Below the pieces are notes generated by a model. It was not told the DNA's origin. It was given only the letters and a program-made list of their open reading frames with translations, and made no database searches. From contig CAZVLB010000002.1 in assembly GCA_964627935.1 (NCBI GenBank), positions 242,147 through 306,146 on the forward strand: a stretch of DNA of 64,000 nt. Reading direction: 5' to 3'. Source of the stretch: JAABVY01 sp964627935 (GTDB lineage Bacteria; Zixibacteria; MSB-5A5; JAABVY01). Below are positions 55,762 to 64,000 of the stretch, piece after piece. Within the stretch, counting starts at the first letter, position 1. Every line of letters starts with the position of its first letter. A program made the translations under genes and the position numbers.

Positions 55762-55799
55762 GTCATAGAATTTAATTATTTTATGGTTCTGTTCAACAA

Positions 55800-55833
55800 T
55801 AAAAAAAGCCGCCGTTCCAGGTGGACAGGCGAC
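55800..55833 (-). terminator. Terminator after the dockerin-repeat gene
   Basis: GTCGCC/GGCGGC (one G-T pair) with a 14-base loop, followed on the minus strand by TTTTTTTATTG. It separates the dockerin gene from the NlpC/P60 gene. Confidence 0.83.
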
Positions 55834-55857
55834 TTTTGTGCAGGTTTCATGGGCTTG

Positions 55858-56811
55858 TTATCTTAGATTGAGAGTCTGCCTGTTGACCAGCACAGGCGGA
55901 ACCTCGAGCATATTTTGCTGATAAACCTCGGCCGTATAGATGCCCGGCGGGATTCCCTGAACCTCTGCGGTTATATCAAAATAGCACATACAGGGCATGA
56001 AATCCATAGTCAGGTTTGTAATCCTGAACCGGATGGTATCATTGGCAAATTCGATATCGATACCAGGGATAAAAAGGCAGTTGAAGAGCATATCATAGGC
56101 AGCCAGCGTAAGTGTGCCATTATAGTAATTATAAATGTAATCGGCACGGCCCGGATCCTGTTCGCAGGGCCCCACATCGGCACCCTGATAACCGCCGCCA
56201 TCCAGAACATAAGCGCTATCAACTCCAACTGTATCGCCTTCGAGCCCAATCAATGTAATCGGATAAATTCCCGGAGCCATATCGAACAGCACCGATTCGA
56301 GCTGGTCGAAATAGCACATGCAATAGCAATAATCACCTATGTTGTTTTCATAGACGGTGATATTATTGCCGTCGAAAACAAATTCGACATTGTATTCAAG
56401 GCAGCAATTGTAGAACGCATTGATATGCTTGATATGTATATCATTTCCGATGACTTCGACGAATAGATAGGAGCCATTCAGGAGTGTGTAATCACGGCAC
56501 TGGCCCATGATCTCCTGATGAAAACAGGTTCCGATCGGTATTGTCTGCCCCGTGAATATATAATTAACGATTGCCACAGCATCGCTGATATTTACCAGGC
56601 AGTCGCCGTTGACATCGGAATAGTAAAAATCATCCGGCGCATCACCATCTGCAAAGATATAATTGATTATCAATACAGCATCGCTGATATTGGTCAGCCC
56701 ATCATTATTGGCATCGCCAAACATATTTGCTGCGGTTAAAGCGAGGGGTGTAAATGCGAGCAGGAGCAACAAAATCAATGTCACTGGCAACCATTTTATG
56801 CCCATTGACAC
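55858..56811 (-). CDS. Secreted protein with N-terminal dockerin-type repeats
   Basis: Secreted protein of 317 residues. The GTG at 56809-56811 lies 6 bases after GGAGG. A signal peptide (about 1-28) is followed directly by two dockerin type I-like repeats (FGDANNDGLTNISDAVLIIN and VNGDCLVNISDAVAIVNYIF), each with a Ca-binding pattern. This is unusual, because dockerins are normally C-terminal. The remainder consists of two similar domains (about 95-195 and 205-300) that share the motif CMCYFD (YCYCMCYFDQ and FMPCMCYFDI), rich in Cys. Function unknown; Ca-dependent surface protein is an inference. Confidence 0.83.
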   Translation of the reverse strand: MSMGIKWLPVTLILLLLLAFTPLALTAANMFGDANNDGLTNISDAVLIINYIFADGDAPDDFYYSDVNGDCLVNISDAVAIVNYIFTGQTIPIGTCFHQEIMGQCRDYTLLNGSYLFVEVIGNDIHIKHINAFYNCCLEYNVEFVFDGNNITVYENNIGDYCYCMCYFDQLESVLFDMAPGIYPITLIGLEGDTVGVDSAYVLDGGGYQGADVGPCEQDPGRADYIYNYYNGTLTLAAYDMLFNCLFIPGIDIEFANDTIRFRITNLTMDFMPCMCYFDITAEVQGIPPGIYTAEVYQQNMLEVPPVLVNRQTLNLR

Positions 56812-56907
56812 AATTTACCTCCCTGTTATAAGTATTCAAGATAAAGATAGCATCATAGATTGTGCTGTCAATGATTATCTTGACCGTGATGTGATCTTAT
56901 GGAATGC

Positions 56908-57999
56908 TTATTTCTGGATTTCCAGCATGCGTGACAGCGCTTTGCGAGCATCAGCCTTGATTTCATCGCGGACCTGGATCGGCTTGATATCCGGGTAATT
57001 CTCAAGGCACCAGGCCAGATCATTGAGAGTGGTGCGGTACATGTTCACGCACATGGCGCAGGTCTGGCCGGAAAGTTCCAGGATCTTCTTGTCGGGATAT
57101 TCGTGCGCTAGGCGGTCGATCAGGTTGATCTCTGTGCCTATGGCTATTGTGGATCCGGCAGGCTGTTGTGAGACATATTTTACAATAAATGCCGTGGAAC
57201 CGTTGGCATCGGCAAGCTCGACAACCTGTTCGGGGCATTCCGGATGAACCACGATTTTGATATCGGGGTATTCCTTGCGCATACGGGTGACATGTTCCGG
57301 TTTAAATGTCGTGTGAACATGGCAATAGCCTTTCCAGAGAATAGCCCGGGCATTTTTAAGCTGCTCAACAGAGTTGCCACCCAGCTTGCGGTCCCTGAAA
57401 TCCCAGACCGCAATCTGATCTTTGGAGATGCCATATTTATTACAGGTATTGACCCCCAAGTGCTGATCGGGGTAGAAAAATATCTTGTCGCCGCGATCAA
57501 AGCCCCATTTAAATGCCTGCGGGGCATTGGAGGACGTGCACACCAGGCCGTCATTCCGTCCACAGAATGCCTTCAGGTCGGCGGCGGTGTTCATATATGC
57601 TATGGGAATAATCTTCGATTCAGGCAGAATCTCACCCAACTGCTCCCAAGCATGGTAGACATTGGCAATCGCGGCCATATCCGCCATGGGGCATCCGGCC
57701 AATGGGTTGGGCAGGTAGACAGTTTGATCATCCGATGACAGAATATCGGCCGCCTCGGCCATAAAATGTACACCACAGAATGCTATGAGCTCAGCCTCAA
57801 GACCCGCGGCGATTTTCGATAAGGCATATGAATCGCCTCGGTAATCGCCCAGACCGACTATCTCTTTTCGCTGATAATGATGAGTCAGGATTACCAGGCG
57901 TTCGCCGAGTTCGGCTTTCCTGGCCCTGATGCGATCAATCAGCTCCTCATCGCTCATCCTGCGGTATTCTGCGGGTATCGGATTAAATGTCAGTGCCAT
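56908..57999 (-). CDS. nadA: Quinolinate synthase A
   Basis: 4Fe-4S enzyme condensing iminoaspartate with DHAP in NAD synthesis, 363 residues. The three cluster cysteines lie in CGVHFMAEA, VVHPECPEQ and SGQTCAMCVNMY. The RGDSYALS and TNSNAP-type CTSSNAPQAF blocks are typical. No nadB or nadC is next to it, and nadD is far away at 1805. Confidence 0.97.
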   Translation of the reverse strand: MALTFNPIPAEYRRMSDEELIDRIRARKAELGERLVILTHHYQRKEIVGLGDYRGDSYALSKIAAGLEAELIAFCGVHFMAEAADILSSDDQTVYLPNPLAGCPMADMAAIANVYHAWEQLGEILPESKIIPIAYMNTAADLKAFCGRNDGLVCTSSNAPQAFKWGFDRGDKIFFYPDQHLGVNTCNKYGISKDQIAVWDFRDRKLGGNSVEQLKNARAILWKGYCHVHTTFKPEHVTRMRKEYPDIKIVVHPECPEQVVELADANGSTAFIVKYVSQQPAGSTIAIGTEINLIDRLAHEYPDKKILELSGQTCAMCVNMYRTTLNDLAWCLENYPDIKPIQVRDEIKADARKALSRMLEIQK

Positions 58000-58175
58000 A
58001 TATAAAACCTGATTTGAGTATCAATTATGATAAAATACGTCTGGTATATCGAAATATTTGCATCTTCTTAGATAACAGTTAATTGCCTGTTAAGATCGCA
58101 AATATATTAGAATTTCTCCAAAAATCCACCCGTTTTTGATAAAATCGATCAGGGTAGTTTATGATCCGGTTAGAT

Positions 58176-58664
58176 TTAGTGGCGCCGAGCAGGCTTTGGG
58201 ATGGTGAAAAGCGCACCGATGAGTACCATTAAAGTACCGGATGCGAGGATATAGAAGCCACCGATAAGCGCCTCAAACAGGCCGGCATAGCCCAGTTTAA
58301 GGCTCGGATCGGAAGCAGTTTGAATCACCACCACGGTCAGTAATGCAAGTGGCAGGATACCGATAACAAGACGCAGGAAATATGGAAATCGCTTTTTCAT
58401 GGCCAAAAGCAGGTTTATTCCCGCCAGGACGACAAAAATCAGCCAGAGATAATCCAGAATCTCCGGAATTTTTGCATTTTCTATATCATCCAGCTTATCA
58501 CCCAATTTATAAAGGGAGGATTCGACCTGCATCTCCAGCTTGATTTTGATGCCACCGATATTCTGAGCCGGTACAGGAAATTCCATCAGCATGACAGGTA
58601 TAAAGCAGGCATAGATAACGGCAACCGCCCCGATTATGCTGATAAATCTTCCCAGGATGCGCAT
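58176..58664 (-). CDS. Small membrane protein of the methyltransferase operon
   Basis: A 162-residue protein with four predicted membrane segments, the first and last at the ends. The ATG at 58662-58664 (MRILGRFISIIG) was chosen; the longer frame extends upstream into the methyltransferase gene and is implausible. It lies 17 bases after that gene and may be part of the operon. No family recognised. Confidence 0.68.
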   Translation of the reverse strand: MRILGRFISIIGAVAVIYACFIPVMLMEFPVPAQNIGGIKIKLEMQVESSLYKLGDKLDDIENAKIPEILDYLWLIFVVLAGINLLLAMKKRFPYFLRLVIGILPLALLTVVVIQTASDPSLKLGYAGLFEALIGGFYILASGTLMVLIGALFTIPKPARRH

Positions 58665-58681
58665 AAATTTTCTATCCCCAA

Positions 58682-59575
58682 TTACTTCCCTTGATAGTTT
58701 TCGACAACAGCACGTATTTCTTTGATATGTTCCGGGGTCGTACCGCAACATCCACCGATAATCGTGACACCCAAGTCAAGTAATATCTTAGCCTTATCAG
58801 CCATAAACTGAGGTGATTCTTTATATACGACATCGACGCCCTCAATAGTCGGAAGGCCTGCATTGGACTGTATCAAGATCGGGACATTGGTAACTTTTTT
58901 GAAATCCGCGGCGATTTTGATCATATTTTCGATTCCATTGCCGCAGTTTGAGCCGACAATATTGGCGCCTTCAGAAATCAGGCCATCGCCAGCTTCTTCT
59001 ATGGATGTGCCCATGATCGTGAAAAAGCCCTGGGGAGTTTCCTCAAATGTCATGGTAGCCATGATCGGCACCTGGCGAGGCGCATTGCGGGCCGCCTTGA
59101 TTGCCAGTTTGGCCTCTTCCAGATCGATCATAGTTTCGATGCAGATAACATCCACCCCGCCATCGATCAGGGCCGAAATCTGCAATAGAAATGATTCATA
59201 GACATCTTCAATCTCGGTATCCCCGTATGGTTTGAGGATTTTACCGCAGGGACCGACTGAACCTGATATATAGGCCCTGTCACCGACTGCCTGACGGGCT
59301 ATTCTGGCTCCGGCCAGATTGATTTCCGTGGCACGGGTCATCAGGCCATAGGGCGCGAGTTTTAGCGGACTGCCTCCAAATGTATTGGTCTGGACTATTT
59401 CCGCCCCGGCCTTTTGATATGATTGCGCTATATCCGCGATTGCGCTTTCCTTATCCAGATTCCATGATTCGGGACATTCACCGCTGACCAGGCCATGAGC
59501 TATCAGCATTGTGCCCATCGCTCCATCAGCGACCATTGCTTTGCCCGAATTGACACGCTGCAGAAAATCTTCCAT
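58682..59575 (-). CDS. Homocysteine S-methyltransferase domain protein (MetH N-terminal type)
   Basis: A 297-residue protein equivalent to the homocysteine-binding module of MetH or BHMT. The zinc-ligand cysteines are in VGSNCGNGI and IIGGCCGTTPEH. The opening MVADGAMGTMLIAHGL is typical. As a single domain it needs a methyl donor: the corrinoid protein of the next gene is the obvious one. It lies two bases after that gene. Confidence 0.93.
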   Translation of the reverse strand: MEDFLQRVNSGKAMVADGAMGTMLIAHGLVSGECPESWNLDKESAIADIAQSYQKAGAEIVQTNTFGGSPLKLAPYGLMTRATEINLAGARIARQAVGDRAYISGSVGPCGKILKPYGDTEIEDVYESFLLQISALIDGGVDVICIETMIDLEEAKLAIKAARNAPRQVPIMATMTFEETPQGFFTIMGTSIEEAGDGLISEGANIVGSNCGNGIENMIKIAADFKKVTNVPILIQSNAGLPTIEGVDVVYKESPQFMADKAKILLDLGVTIIGGCCGTTPEHIKEIRAVVENYQGK

Positions 59576-59577
59576 GA

Positions 59578-60216
59578 TTACTTTGCTCCGATAAATCCTT
59601 TTAATGTCTCCACCGCATTGATGCCATCAAATGCGTAGGCATCCGCGCCAATCTCCTGCGCAAATTCTTTGGTAATCGGGGCTCCACCAATTACGACCTT
59701 GACCTTGCCCAGAAGGCCCTCCTGTTTCATCAGGTCGATTACCTCTTTCATACCGGTCATGGTTGTGGTCAAAAGAGCCGACATCCCGATAGCATCGGCA
59801 TCCTCATTTTTGGCCATCTCCACGAATTTCTCAGGCGGGACATCATTGCCCAGATCGATCACCTCGAATCCTGACCCGCGCAACATTATCCCGACCAGAT
59901 TCTTGCCGATATCATGCAAATCCCCCCGCACCGTGCCGATAACGACTTTGCCGATTGTCTTTATATTATCCCTGATCATCAGCGGCTTGATCACATCCAT
60001 CCCGGCATACATGGCCTTGGCGGACAAAAGCACCTGGGGCAGAAATATCTGGTGTTTCTTGAATTTCTCCCCTATCACAGTCATACCGGCTATCAGGCCG
60101 TTATCGAGTATCTCCTGCGGTGACAGTTCTTCGTCCACAGCCTGACGAGTCAGTCGTCCTACAGAACCATGATCCCCCTTCTGCAGGCTTTCAGAAATTT
60201 GATCGAGCAATTCCAC
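59578..60216 (-). CDS. Corrinoid protein (MtbC/MtgC or MetH cobalamin-domain type)
   Basis: B12-binding protein of 212 residues: a helical cap domain (about 1-85) and a Rossmann cobalamin domain (about 90-210). The lower axial His is in TVRGDLHDIGKNLVG (DxHxxG), followed by VIGGAPIT. It accepts a methyl group from a methyltransferase and passes it on. The methyl source would be the MttB-family protein and the acceptor homocysteine, in the gene order seen here. Confidence 0.95.
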   Translation of the reverse strand: MELLDQISESLQKGDHGSVGRLTRQAVDEELSPQEILDNGLIAGMTVIGEKFKKHQIFLPQVLLSAKAMYAGMDVIKPLMIRDNIKTIGKVVIGTVRGDLHDIGKNLVGIMLRGSGFEVIDLGNDVPPEKFVEMAKNEDADAIGMSALLTTTMTGMKEVIDLMKQEGLLGKVKVVIGGAPITKEFAQEIGADAYAFDGINAVETLKGFIGAK

Positions 60217-60947
60217 TATATGGCTCCTTCACTTTTGGTCGATTTAATGGCATCAATGCGATCCCTGCAGGTCTGCGTATCACAAAGGTCGCAGCAGGGA
60301 TATTCCTGCTCGAACAGATGAATATCCGCCGGTCCTGCGATGAGCATCCCGGAAACCGATTTGAGCGGATCCATCAGGTAAGATTCGCGCAATGTTATCC
60401 CTATTCTATGCGGCTCGAGATATTCGAAAAGGCCCTTCTGTCCGACAACGTTCCATCCACAATAACCGGGACTGTAAGACAGAACAATATCATCTTTATC
60501 TATGGCTTTTGATTCTATCAGAATATCGTGGAACATATTCTCGAGTACTGATGATGCAAAATCGGCGGCTACCGAGGCCACAGAATCGAGCATACATCCC
60601 TCAGCGAAATCATTTTGCCCGAAGAGGCTGTCGATCTTATGGCTGACCGGCTCGCCCATTGTCAACACAAACAGCGCCATGGCCTTCGACTGCGGATAAA
60701 TATCCTGCACCGGGGTGGGATCATTATTGGTGACGGTCATATTATAGATCCGTTGGAATTCCTCAATTGAGATGTCCCTGACAACCGCACGCGGTTCGGC
60801 CAGTTTGCGGAAAAGATATACCGCCTTATCGAGCACATTGCGAATCGTGTCATCGATTTTGATATCCGGCGTGATGCCCTGATGAAGCAGGATATCTTTC
60901 TCGGCCGGCATTATCTGATCTATTTCAAATTCTATGATCTGGTTCAT
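60216..60947 (-). CDS. MetH-activation-domain-like protein with a C-terminal Cys cluster
   Basis: A 243-residue protein resembling the B12-dependent methionine synthase activation domain (AdoMet binding). YSPGYCGWNVVGQKGLFEYL and LMDPLKSVSGMLIAG are typical of that domain. The end carries CCDLCDTQTC, four cysteines that may hold an Fe-S cluster or metal, not seen in MetH. It probably reactivates the corrinoid protein by reductive methylation; that role is inferred. Confidence 0.85.
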   Translation of the reverse strand: MNQIIEFEIDQIMPAEKDILLHQGITPDIKIDDTIRNVLDKAVYLFRKLAEPRAVVRDISIEEFQRIYNMTVTNNDPTPVQDIYPQSKAMALFVLTMGEPVSHKIDSLFGQNDFAEGCMLDSVASVAADFASSVLENMFHDILIESKAIDKDDIVLSYSPGYCGWNVVGQKGLFEYLEPHRIGITLRESYLMDPLKSVSGMLIAGPADIHLFEQEYPCCDLCDTQTCRDRIDAIKSTKSEGAI

Positions 60948-62404
60948 TATTCGCGATCCGGGAGTTTATCCATGCCGTACTTTTTGGCCTCGGCCTGCAT
61001 GAGTGATACGAGATCATCCAGCTTGTCTTCATCCAGTCCCGAGGGCTGATAATCTGCCAGGATTTCTTCGATTTCCTGATGAGCCCGTTGCGCCAGTGTC
61101 TGGCTGCCTTCCTCCTCATAACGGGAACGGTTGGCGCGGTCTATTACCGGCTTTGGCATATAATGCTCTTCATTGAGATATTTCATTGTATGATCGGAAA
61201 TCAACAGATGCTTTTCCTTGAGCAGTTCCTCCATGCGCGGGATAATCGGAAAATCCTCTTTCGGTTCCATGCCTTTCAGGAGCCTGTTGGTCATACCGCA
61301 GATTTGATTATCCAGCACGAGTTTTTCCAGGCTGATGCAGCTTTCGAAGTCAAGCATACCCGGCCCGGAGATATTGTTGATACCGGAAAGCGCGGCCAGG
61401 GTTGCGCCGATTCCGGTTTCCAGTCCGGCCTGGGCATCCAGGAGCTTTGCATCGGAAAGACCTATATATGCCTGCGTCGGCAGGCTCAGGTATTTGCCGA
61501 TTTCGTTGTAGGCGCAGTCAATCATCTGTGTCTCGATTGCACCCATCGGGGTGGTTTCATAGCGCACATCGAAAATAGCCGGAGATCCGCCATATAACAC
61601 CGGCGTACCGGGATTGAACAGCTGGCTGATAACAAGGCCGCTCAATGTTTCGGCGGTGTGCTGTACGAGTGTGCCGATCAATGTCACCGGGGCCATGAAA
61701 CCGGCCAATGGCATGGCTATATATTCGACCGGGATCATATATTTGGCGCAGTCGATCAGGTTCTGGGAGGTGACATCGCTCCACTTGATGGGCGAGGTCG
61801 GGCAGCATGAGAATATAGTCAACGGTTTATTAGCCAGTTCTTCGGCTGAACCCCTTACAACCAATTGCATATTCTTCATGATTTCAAAACCTTCGATAGT
61901 AAAGGCACCGGTTACTACCGGCTTTTTGCCATATAATAAACTGAGAAAAAGGCGATAGCTGTCGGAAATTCTGGCATCCACATCGGCAGGTATAAATGCT
62001 GTGCTTTGCGAGGCGATATGCCCCATGCCATTCATCAGCTTGGCATAACGGATATAATCGGTAGTATTCGGTTTGCGAATTTTGCCGCTGTCATAATCCA
62101 GCAGATTTATCGCCGCCGAGCCGGGAGTAAAATTGACATTGTGGCCGGAAAGATCGACAGCCTCGTTGCCGAGAACATCATAGAGCTTAAAATCCGAGGG
62201 TGCCGCCTCGAGGGCATTGTTGATCATCTCCTCGGTATATGTCGCCCGCCAGGTTTCCATCCTGATATCGGCGCCATTATCACCCAGCATTTCCAGCACC
62301 TGTTTGTTGTGGATTTCGATACCGATTTCGCAGCAGATCGAGATTGCCTCGGAGCAGATAGTTTCGATCAGTTCATCACTGAGAAATTTGATTTGTGGCC
62401 GCAT
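60947..62404 (-). CDS. MttB-family methyltransferase, non-pyrrolysine type
   Basis: A 485-residue member of the trimethylamine methyltransferase (MttB) superfamily. The frame has no in-frame TAG, so it belongs to the non-pyrrolysine branch (MtgB-like), whose known members demethylate glycine betaine, proline betaine or similar quaternary amines. The TIM-barrel signature GLSDAKLLDAQAGLETGIGA is intact. It is the first gene of the operon and would methylate the corrinoid protein. The natural substrate is unknown. Confidence 0.93.
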   Translation of the reverse strand: MRPQIKFLSDELIETICSEAISICCEIGIEIHNKQVLEMLGDNGADIRMETWRATYTEEMINNALEAAPSDFKLYDVLGNEAVDLSGHNVNFTPGSAAINLLDYDSGKIRKPNTTDYIRYAKLMNGMGHIASQSTAFIPADVDARISDSYRLFLSLLYGKKPVVTGAFTIEGFEIMKNMQLVVRGSAEELANKPLTIFSCCPTSPIKWSDVTSQNLIDCAKYMIPVEYIAMPLAGFMAPVTLIGTLVQHTAETLSGLVISQLFNPGTPVLYGGSPAIFDVRYETTPMGAIETQMIDCAYNEIGKYLSLPTQAYIGLSDAKLLDAQAGLETGIGATLAALSGINNISGPGMLDFESCISLEKLVLDNQICGMTNRLLKGMEPKEDFPIIPRMEELLKEKHLLISDHTMKYLNEEHYMPKPVIDRANRSRYEEEGSQTLAQRAHQEIEEILADYQPSGLDEDKLDDLVSLMQAEAKKYGMDKLPDRE

Positions 62405-62421
62405 TTATACTCCCGGATTTT

Positions 62422-62433
62422 GTGCAAAGACAT
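62422..62433. repeat. 12-base direct repeat, copy 1
   Basis: GTGCAAAGACAT occurs here and again at 62743-62754, both on the plus strand, flanking the dockerin fragment. The preceding TTT also matches after one mismatch. A chance match is possible but not expected in so short a region. Confidence 0.5.
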
Positions 62434-62534
62434 GTACACATCTCAATTCGGGAATATACGCCAGGATCGGAAGATATGGCAAGATTTAATTTGGGACAAA
62501 AAGCGGACTTACCTTATAAAGCGAGCCCGACAAT

Positions 62535-62654
62535 CTAACAATCCGAAATTCCATCACCATTAGTGTCGCAGGGATTGCTTCCTCCCACAAACACGAAATT
62601 GATCAGCCAGACAGCATCGGAGACGTTGACATCACTGTCGCAGTTGACTGCCAT
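62535..62654 (-). pseudogene. Stranded dockerin-type fragment
   Basis: A 39-codon frame whose product CDSDVNVSDAVWLINFVFVG, then CDTNGDGISDC, is a clear dockerin type I module with the Ca-binding pattern. It has an in-frame TAA just upstream and no signal peptide, so it cannot be a normal secreted protein. It is most likely the remnant of a larger exported gene. Confidence 0.7.
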
Positions 62655-62742
62655 ATTATTTTAAATCCAACTAAACGGCGGATAGTAACTGATACGCTAT
62701 ATGTTTCACACAATTTGTTGCCAGCCATTGTGATAAGATTTG

Positions 62743-62754
62743 GTGCAAAGACAT
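62743..62754. repeat. 12-base direct repeat, copy 2
   Basis: Second copy of GTGCAAAGACAT; the centres of the two copies are 321 bases apart. Confidence 0.5.
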
Positions 62755-62846
62755 AAGGTCGTTTTACAACAAAATGACATGTTCACACGGAGTCGTTAGT
62801 CTAGGAAGGTTTCTCAATGCAGAACAGGCATAAATTTGGCACTTTG

Positions 62847-63317
62847 TCAATCAAATAGATTTATTACCTCAAAAAAAATATCTGCACTTAGTGCCATTGC
62901 CAAACCAGAATTATAGCCCTCATTGCTTGGGATGTGACCATAGATCATGCCAGCCAGTTTGCCAGCTCCTTGAAAATCATTGGCGGTAAAGACCGGACTG
63001 CCGCTATTACCACCATACGAAAACCCATCTATAAGAAATCCGCTTTTGGATATTGGAATGGTATTTATAAAGCTCTTTTTTTTTGCTTTAAAGGCCACGA
63101 TTCCACCGCGAACTATTGACAAAAGGTTCTCAGTGTCTTCGATACTTGCTGGTGAAAATTGGAATCCCGAAAAGTAAACAAATCGACCAATTTCTAATGA
63201 ATCAAATGGTTCTATGTCACTTAGTGTAAAACTCCTAATCCTACGAGAGCATTCTAGATAATCAAAGTTTAGCTTAATCGCAATCAGATCAATAGATGAA
63301 TCCGGATGAGCCCTTAT
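62847..63317 (-). pseudogene. N-terminally truncated trypsin-like serine protease
   Basis: The frame contains the Asp region HPDSSIDLIAIKLNFDYLE and the Ser motif FSYGGNSGSPVFT, but the His region that should come first is missing and a stop codon (63318-63320) lies just before the fragment. It is therefore a truncated, inactive relic. The AT content is higher than in neighbouring genes, as in the rest of this end of the window. Confidence 0.72.
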
Positions 63318-63794
63318 CTATTCGTTTATTATAAACCTGTCGTAAGCGTGGAGTTTGTATCAACGGACAAATTAGTAGGGGTGGTTGAGCATGCTTCAGA
63401 CAGTTCGATTAGCGTAAAAACTGCCACAGGATTTATCGACTTGGCAAACATGGACGTCCATTCCATGATTTCATGTGCTCCTAATAGAAAAGGTGGCCTA
63501 TTGGACTCAATAGGTGGGGCTTTAAAGAATGAAGTCATTCCAAAATCGACTTCAGTTCTTGATAGGTTTTTGCCATCAAATGAGGAATTGTTGTTTGATA
63601 GCATTGTGGCACACAATAGGCAATCCGATCCAAACTGGATGCTGGTTGAAGATTCAATCTTGCTTGACTCGCTTTATCAGAAGACAATTGACAGCACTTC
63701 ATATATAAAGGAAATTATTCTAGAGTGGAGTCCGGATTTTAATGAGGCATTAGATGCCTATAGGGAATTTCAACAAAAAAATAAATGGAGATGA
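63306..63794 (+). CDS. Doubtful hypothetical protein overlapping tRNA-Ala
   Basis: An open frame of 162 codons with no recognised domain and no ribosome binding site. Its last codons lie inside the 3' end of tRNA-Ala, and its beginning overlaps the antisense protease fragment by a few bases. Composition is AT-rich. Reading frames on the other strand of this stretch look no better. It may be a relic of an element that inserted next to the tRNA. Confidence 0.3.
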   Translation: MSPYLFVYYKPVVSVEFVSTDKLVGVVEHASDSSISVKTATGFIDLANMDVHSMISCAPNRKGGLLDSIGGALKNEVIPKSTSVLDRFLPSNEELLFDSIVAHNRQSDPNWMLVEDSILLDSLYQKTIDSTSYIKEIILEWSPDFNEALDAYREFQQKNKWR

Positions 63795-63858
63795 AGGGGC
63801 TCGAACCCTCGACCTACGGCTTGCAAAGCCGCCGCTCTCCCAACTGAGCTACATCCCC
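63786..63858 (-). tRNA. tRNA-Ala (TGC anticodon)
   Basis: Cloverleaf on the minus strand: 7-bp acceptor GGGGATG/CATCTCC (one G-U), D arm AGCTCAGTTGGGAGAGC, anticodon loop CTTTGCAAG with anticodon TGC, T arm GTCGAGGGTTCGAGCCC, discriminator A at 63786. CCA is not encoded. Confidence 0.96.
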
Positions 63859-63942
63859 ATTTACAATATCCGGCATCAATTTCGCCGAAAATACGGTCGC
63901 GGTCAATAAAAAAAGTCCCTGGCCGCACCAAGAACATCAAAA

Positions 63943-64000
<58 letters not shown>

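Noticed and set aside
60947..62404. Pyrrolysine-dependent trimethylamine methyltransferase
   Set aside because: The open frame runs through without an in-frame TAG, so the protein is of the non-pyrrolysine type.
62405..62534. Cobalamin riboswitch before the methyltransferase operon
   Set aside because: No recognisable B12-box or paired elements in the short leader upstream of the MttB-family gene.

Overview
The window reads as the chromosome of a Gram-negative (diderm) bacterium at moderate GC. Outer-membrane functions are well represented: an LptD-like protein, LolA, a BamD-like lipoprotein, a TolC-type exporter and lipobox signal peptides. GWxTD-domain proteins, DUF1573 proteins, dockerin-type repeats and a membrane pyrophosphatase occur together, which suggests an uncultured FCB-type lineage such as candidate phylum Zixibacteria. 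That placement is inferred from gene content only. Almost all genes lie on the minus strand. The exceptions are two DUF1573 genes, a TPR/PEGA protein, a sugar ABC transporter cassette and a doubtful frame near the right edge.

Layout, left to right. 1-9130: polA (cut by the left edge), nadD, a BamD-like lipoprotein, an unknown secreted protein, a lytic transglycosylase, rimO, lolA, ftsK and an HU gene with its own promoter and terminator. 9256-17267: lptD, a GIY-YIG protein, a PLP gamma-lyase/synthase, an FAH-family protein, a histone-deacetylase-like amidohydrolase and a MATE transporter. 17312-22525: a strongly diverged EPSP-synthase-fold protein, argS, dapF (one catalytic Cys replaced by Ser) and an aminotransferase. 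22587-25402: an SOS operon, lexA - small DUF6504-like gene - DinB/YfiT-fold gene - dinB polymerase IV, with a CTG-N10-CAG LexA box inside the 17-bp spacer of the lexA promoter. 25590-27425: two DUF1573 paralogs. The first has an in-frame TGA exactly where its neighbour has Cys, followed by a hairpin of bacterial SECIS type, so it is a candidate new selenoprotein. 27588-36363: two GWxTD proteins and a split MacB-type export system (two permeases, ATPase, adaptor, TolC). 36671-40699: a Yip1-like protein, a K+-dependent pyrophosphatase and a duplicated-domain lipoprotein. 40972-48227: a PEGA/TPR protein, a coiled-coil protein, a D,D-carboxypeptidase, a DUF72 protein and an uncharacterised membrane operon (DUF6754-like plus three further membrane proteins and a 40-residue zinc ribbon). 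48314-51232: a sugar-binding lipoprotein and two permeases without an ATPase. 51233-55761: a murein-peptide operon (NlpC/P60, LD-carboxypeptidase, dipeptide epimerase, amidase). 55858-57999: a dockerin-repeat protein and nadA. 58176-62404: a corrinoid methyltransferase operon with an MttB-family protein (no in-frame TAG), a MetH-activation-like protein, a corrinoid protein and a homocysteine methyltransferase. It looks like a methionine synthase split into modules with the folate module replaced. 62405-64000: an AT-rich, gene-poor end with a stranded dockerin fragment, a trypsin-like protease fragment, a doubtful frame, tRNA-Ala(TGC) and tRNA-Ile(GAT) (cut by the right edge).

The most interesting signals are the UGA-containing DUF1573 gene with its hairpin and adjacent Cys paralog, the MttB/split-MetH operon, the EPSP-fold protein without recognisable active site, and the uncharacterised membrane operon with its translationally coupled zinc ribbon.
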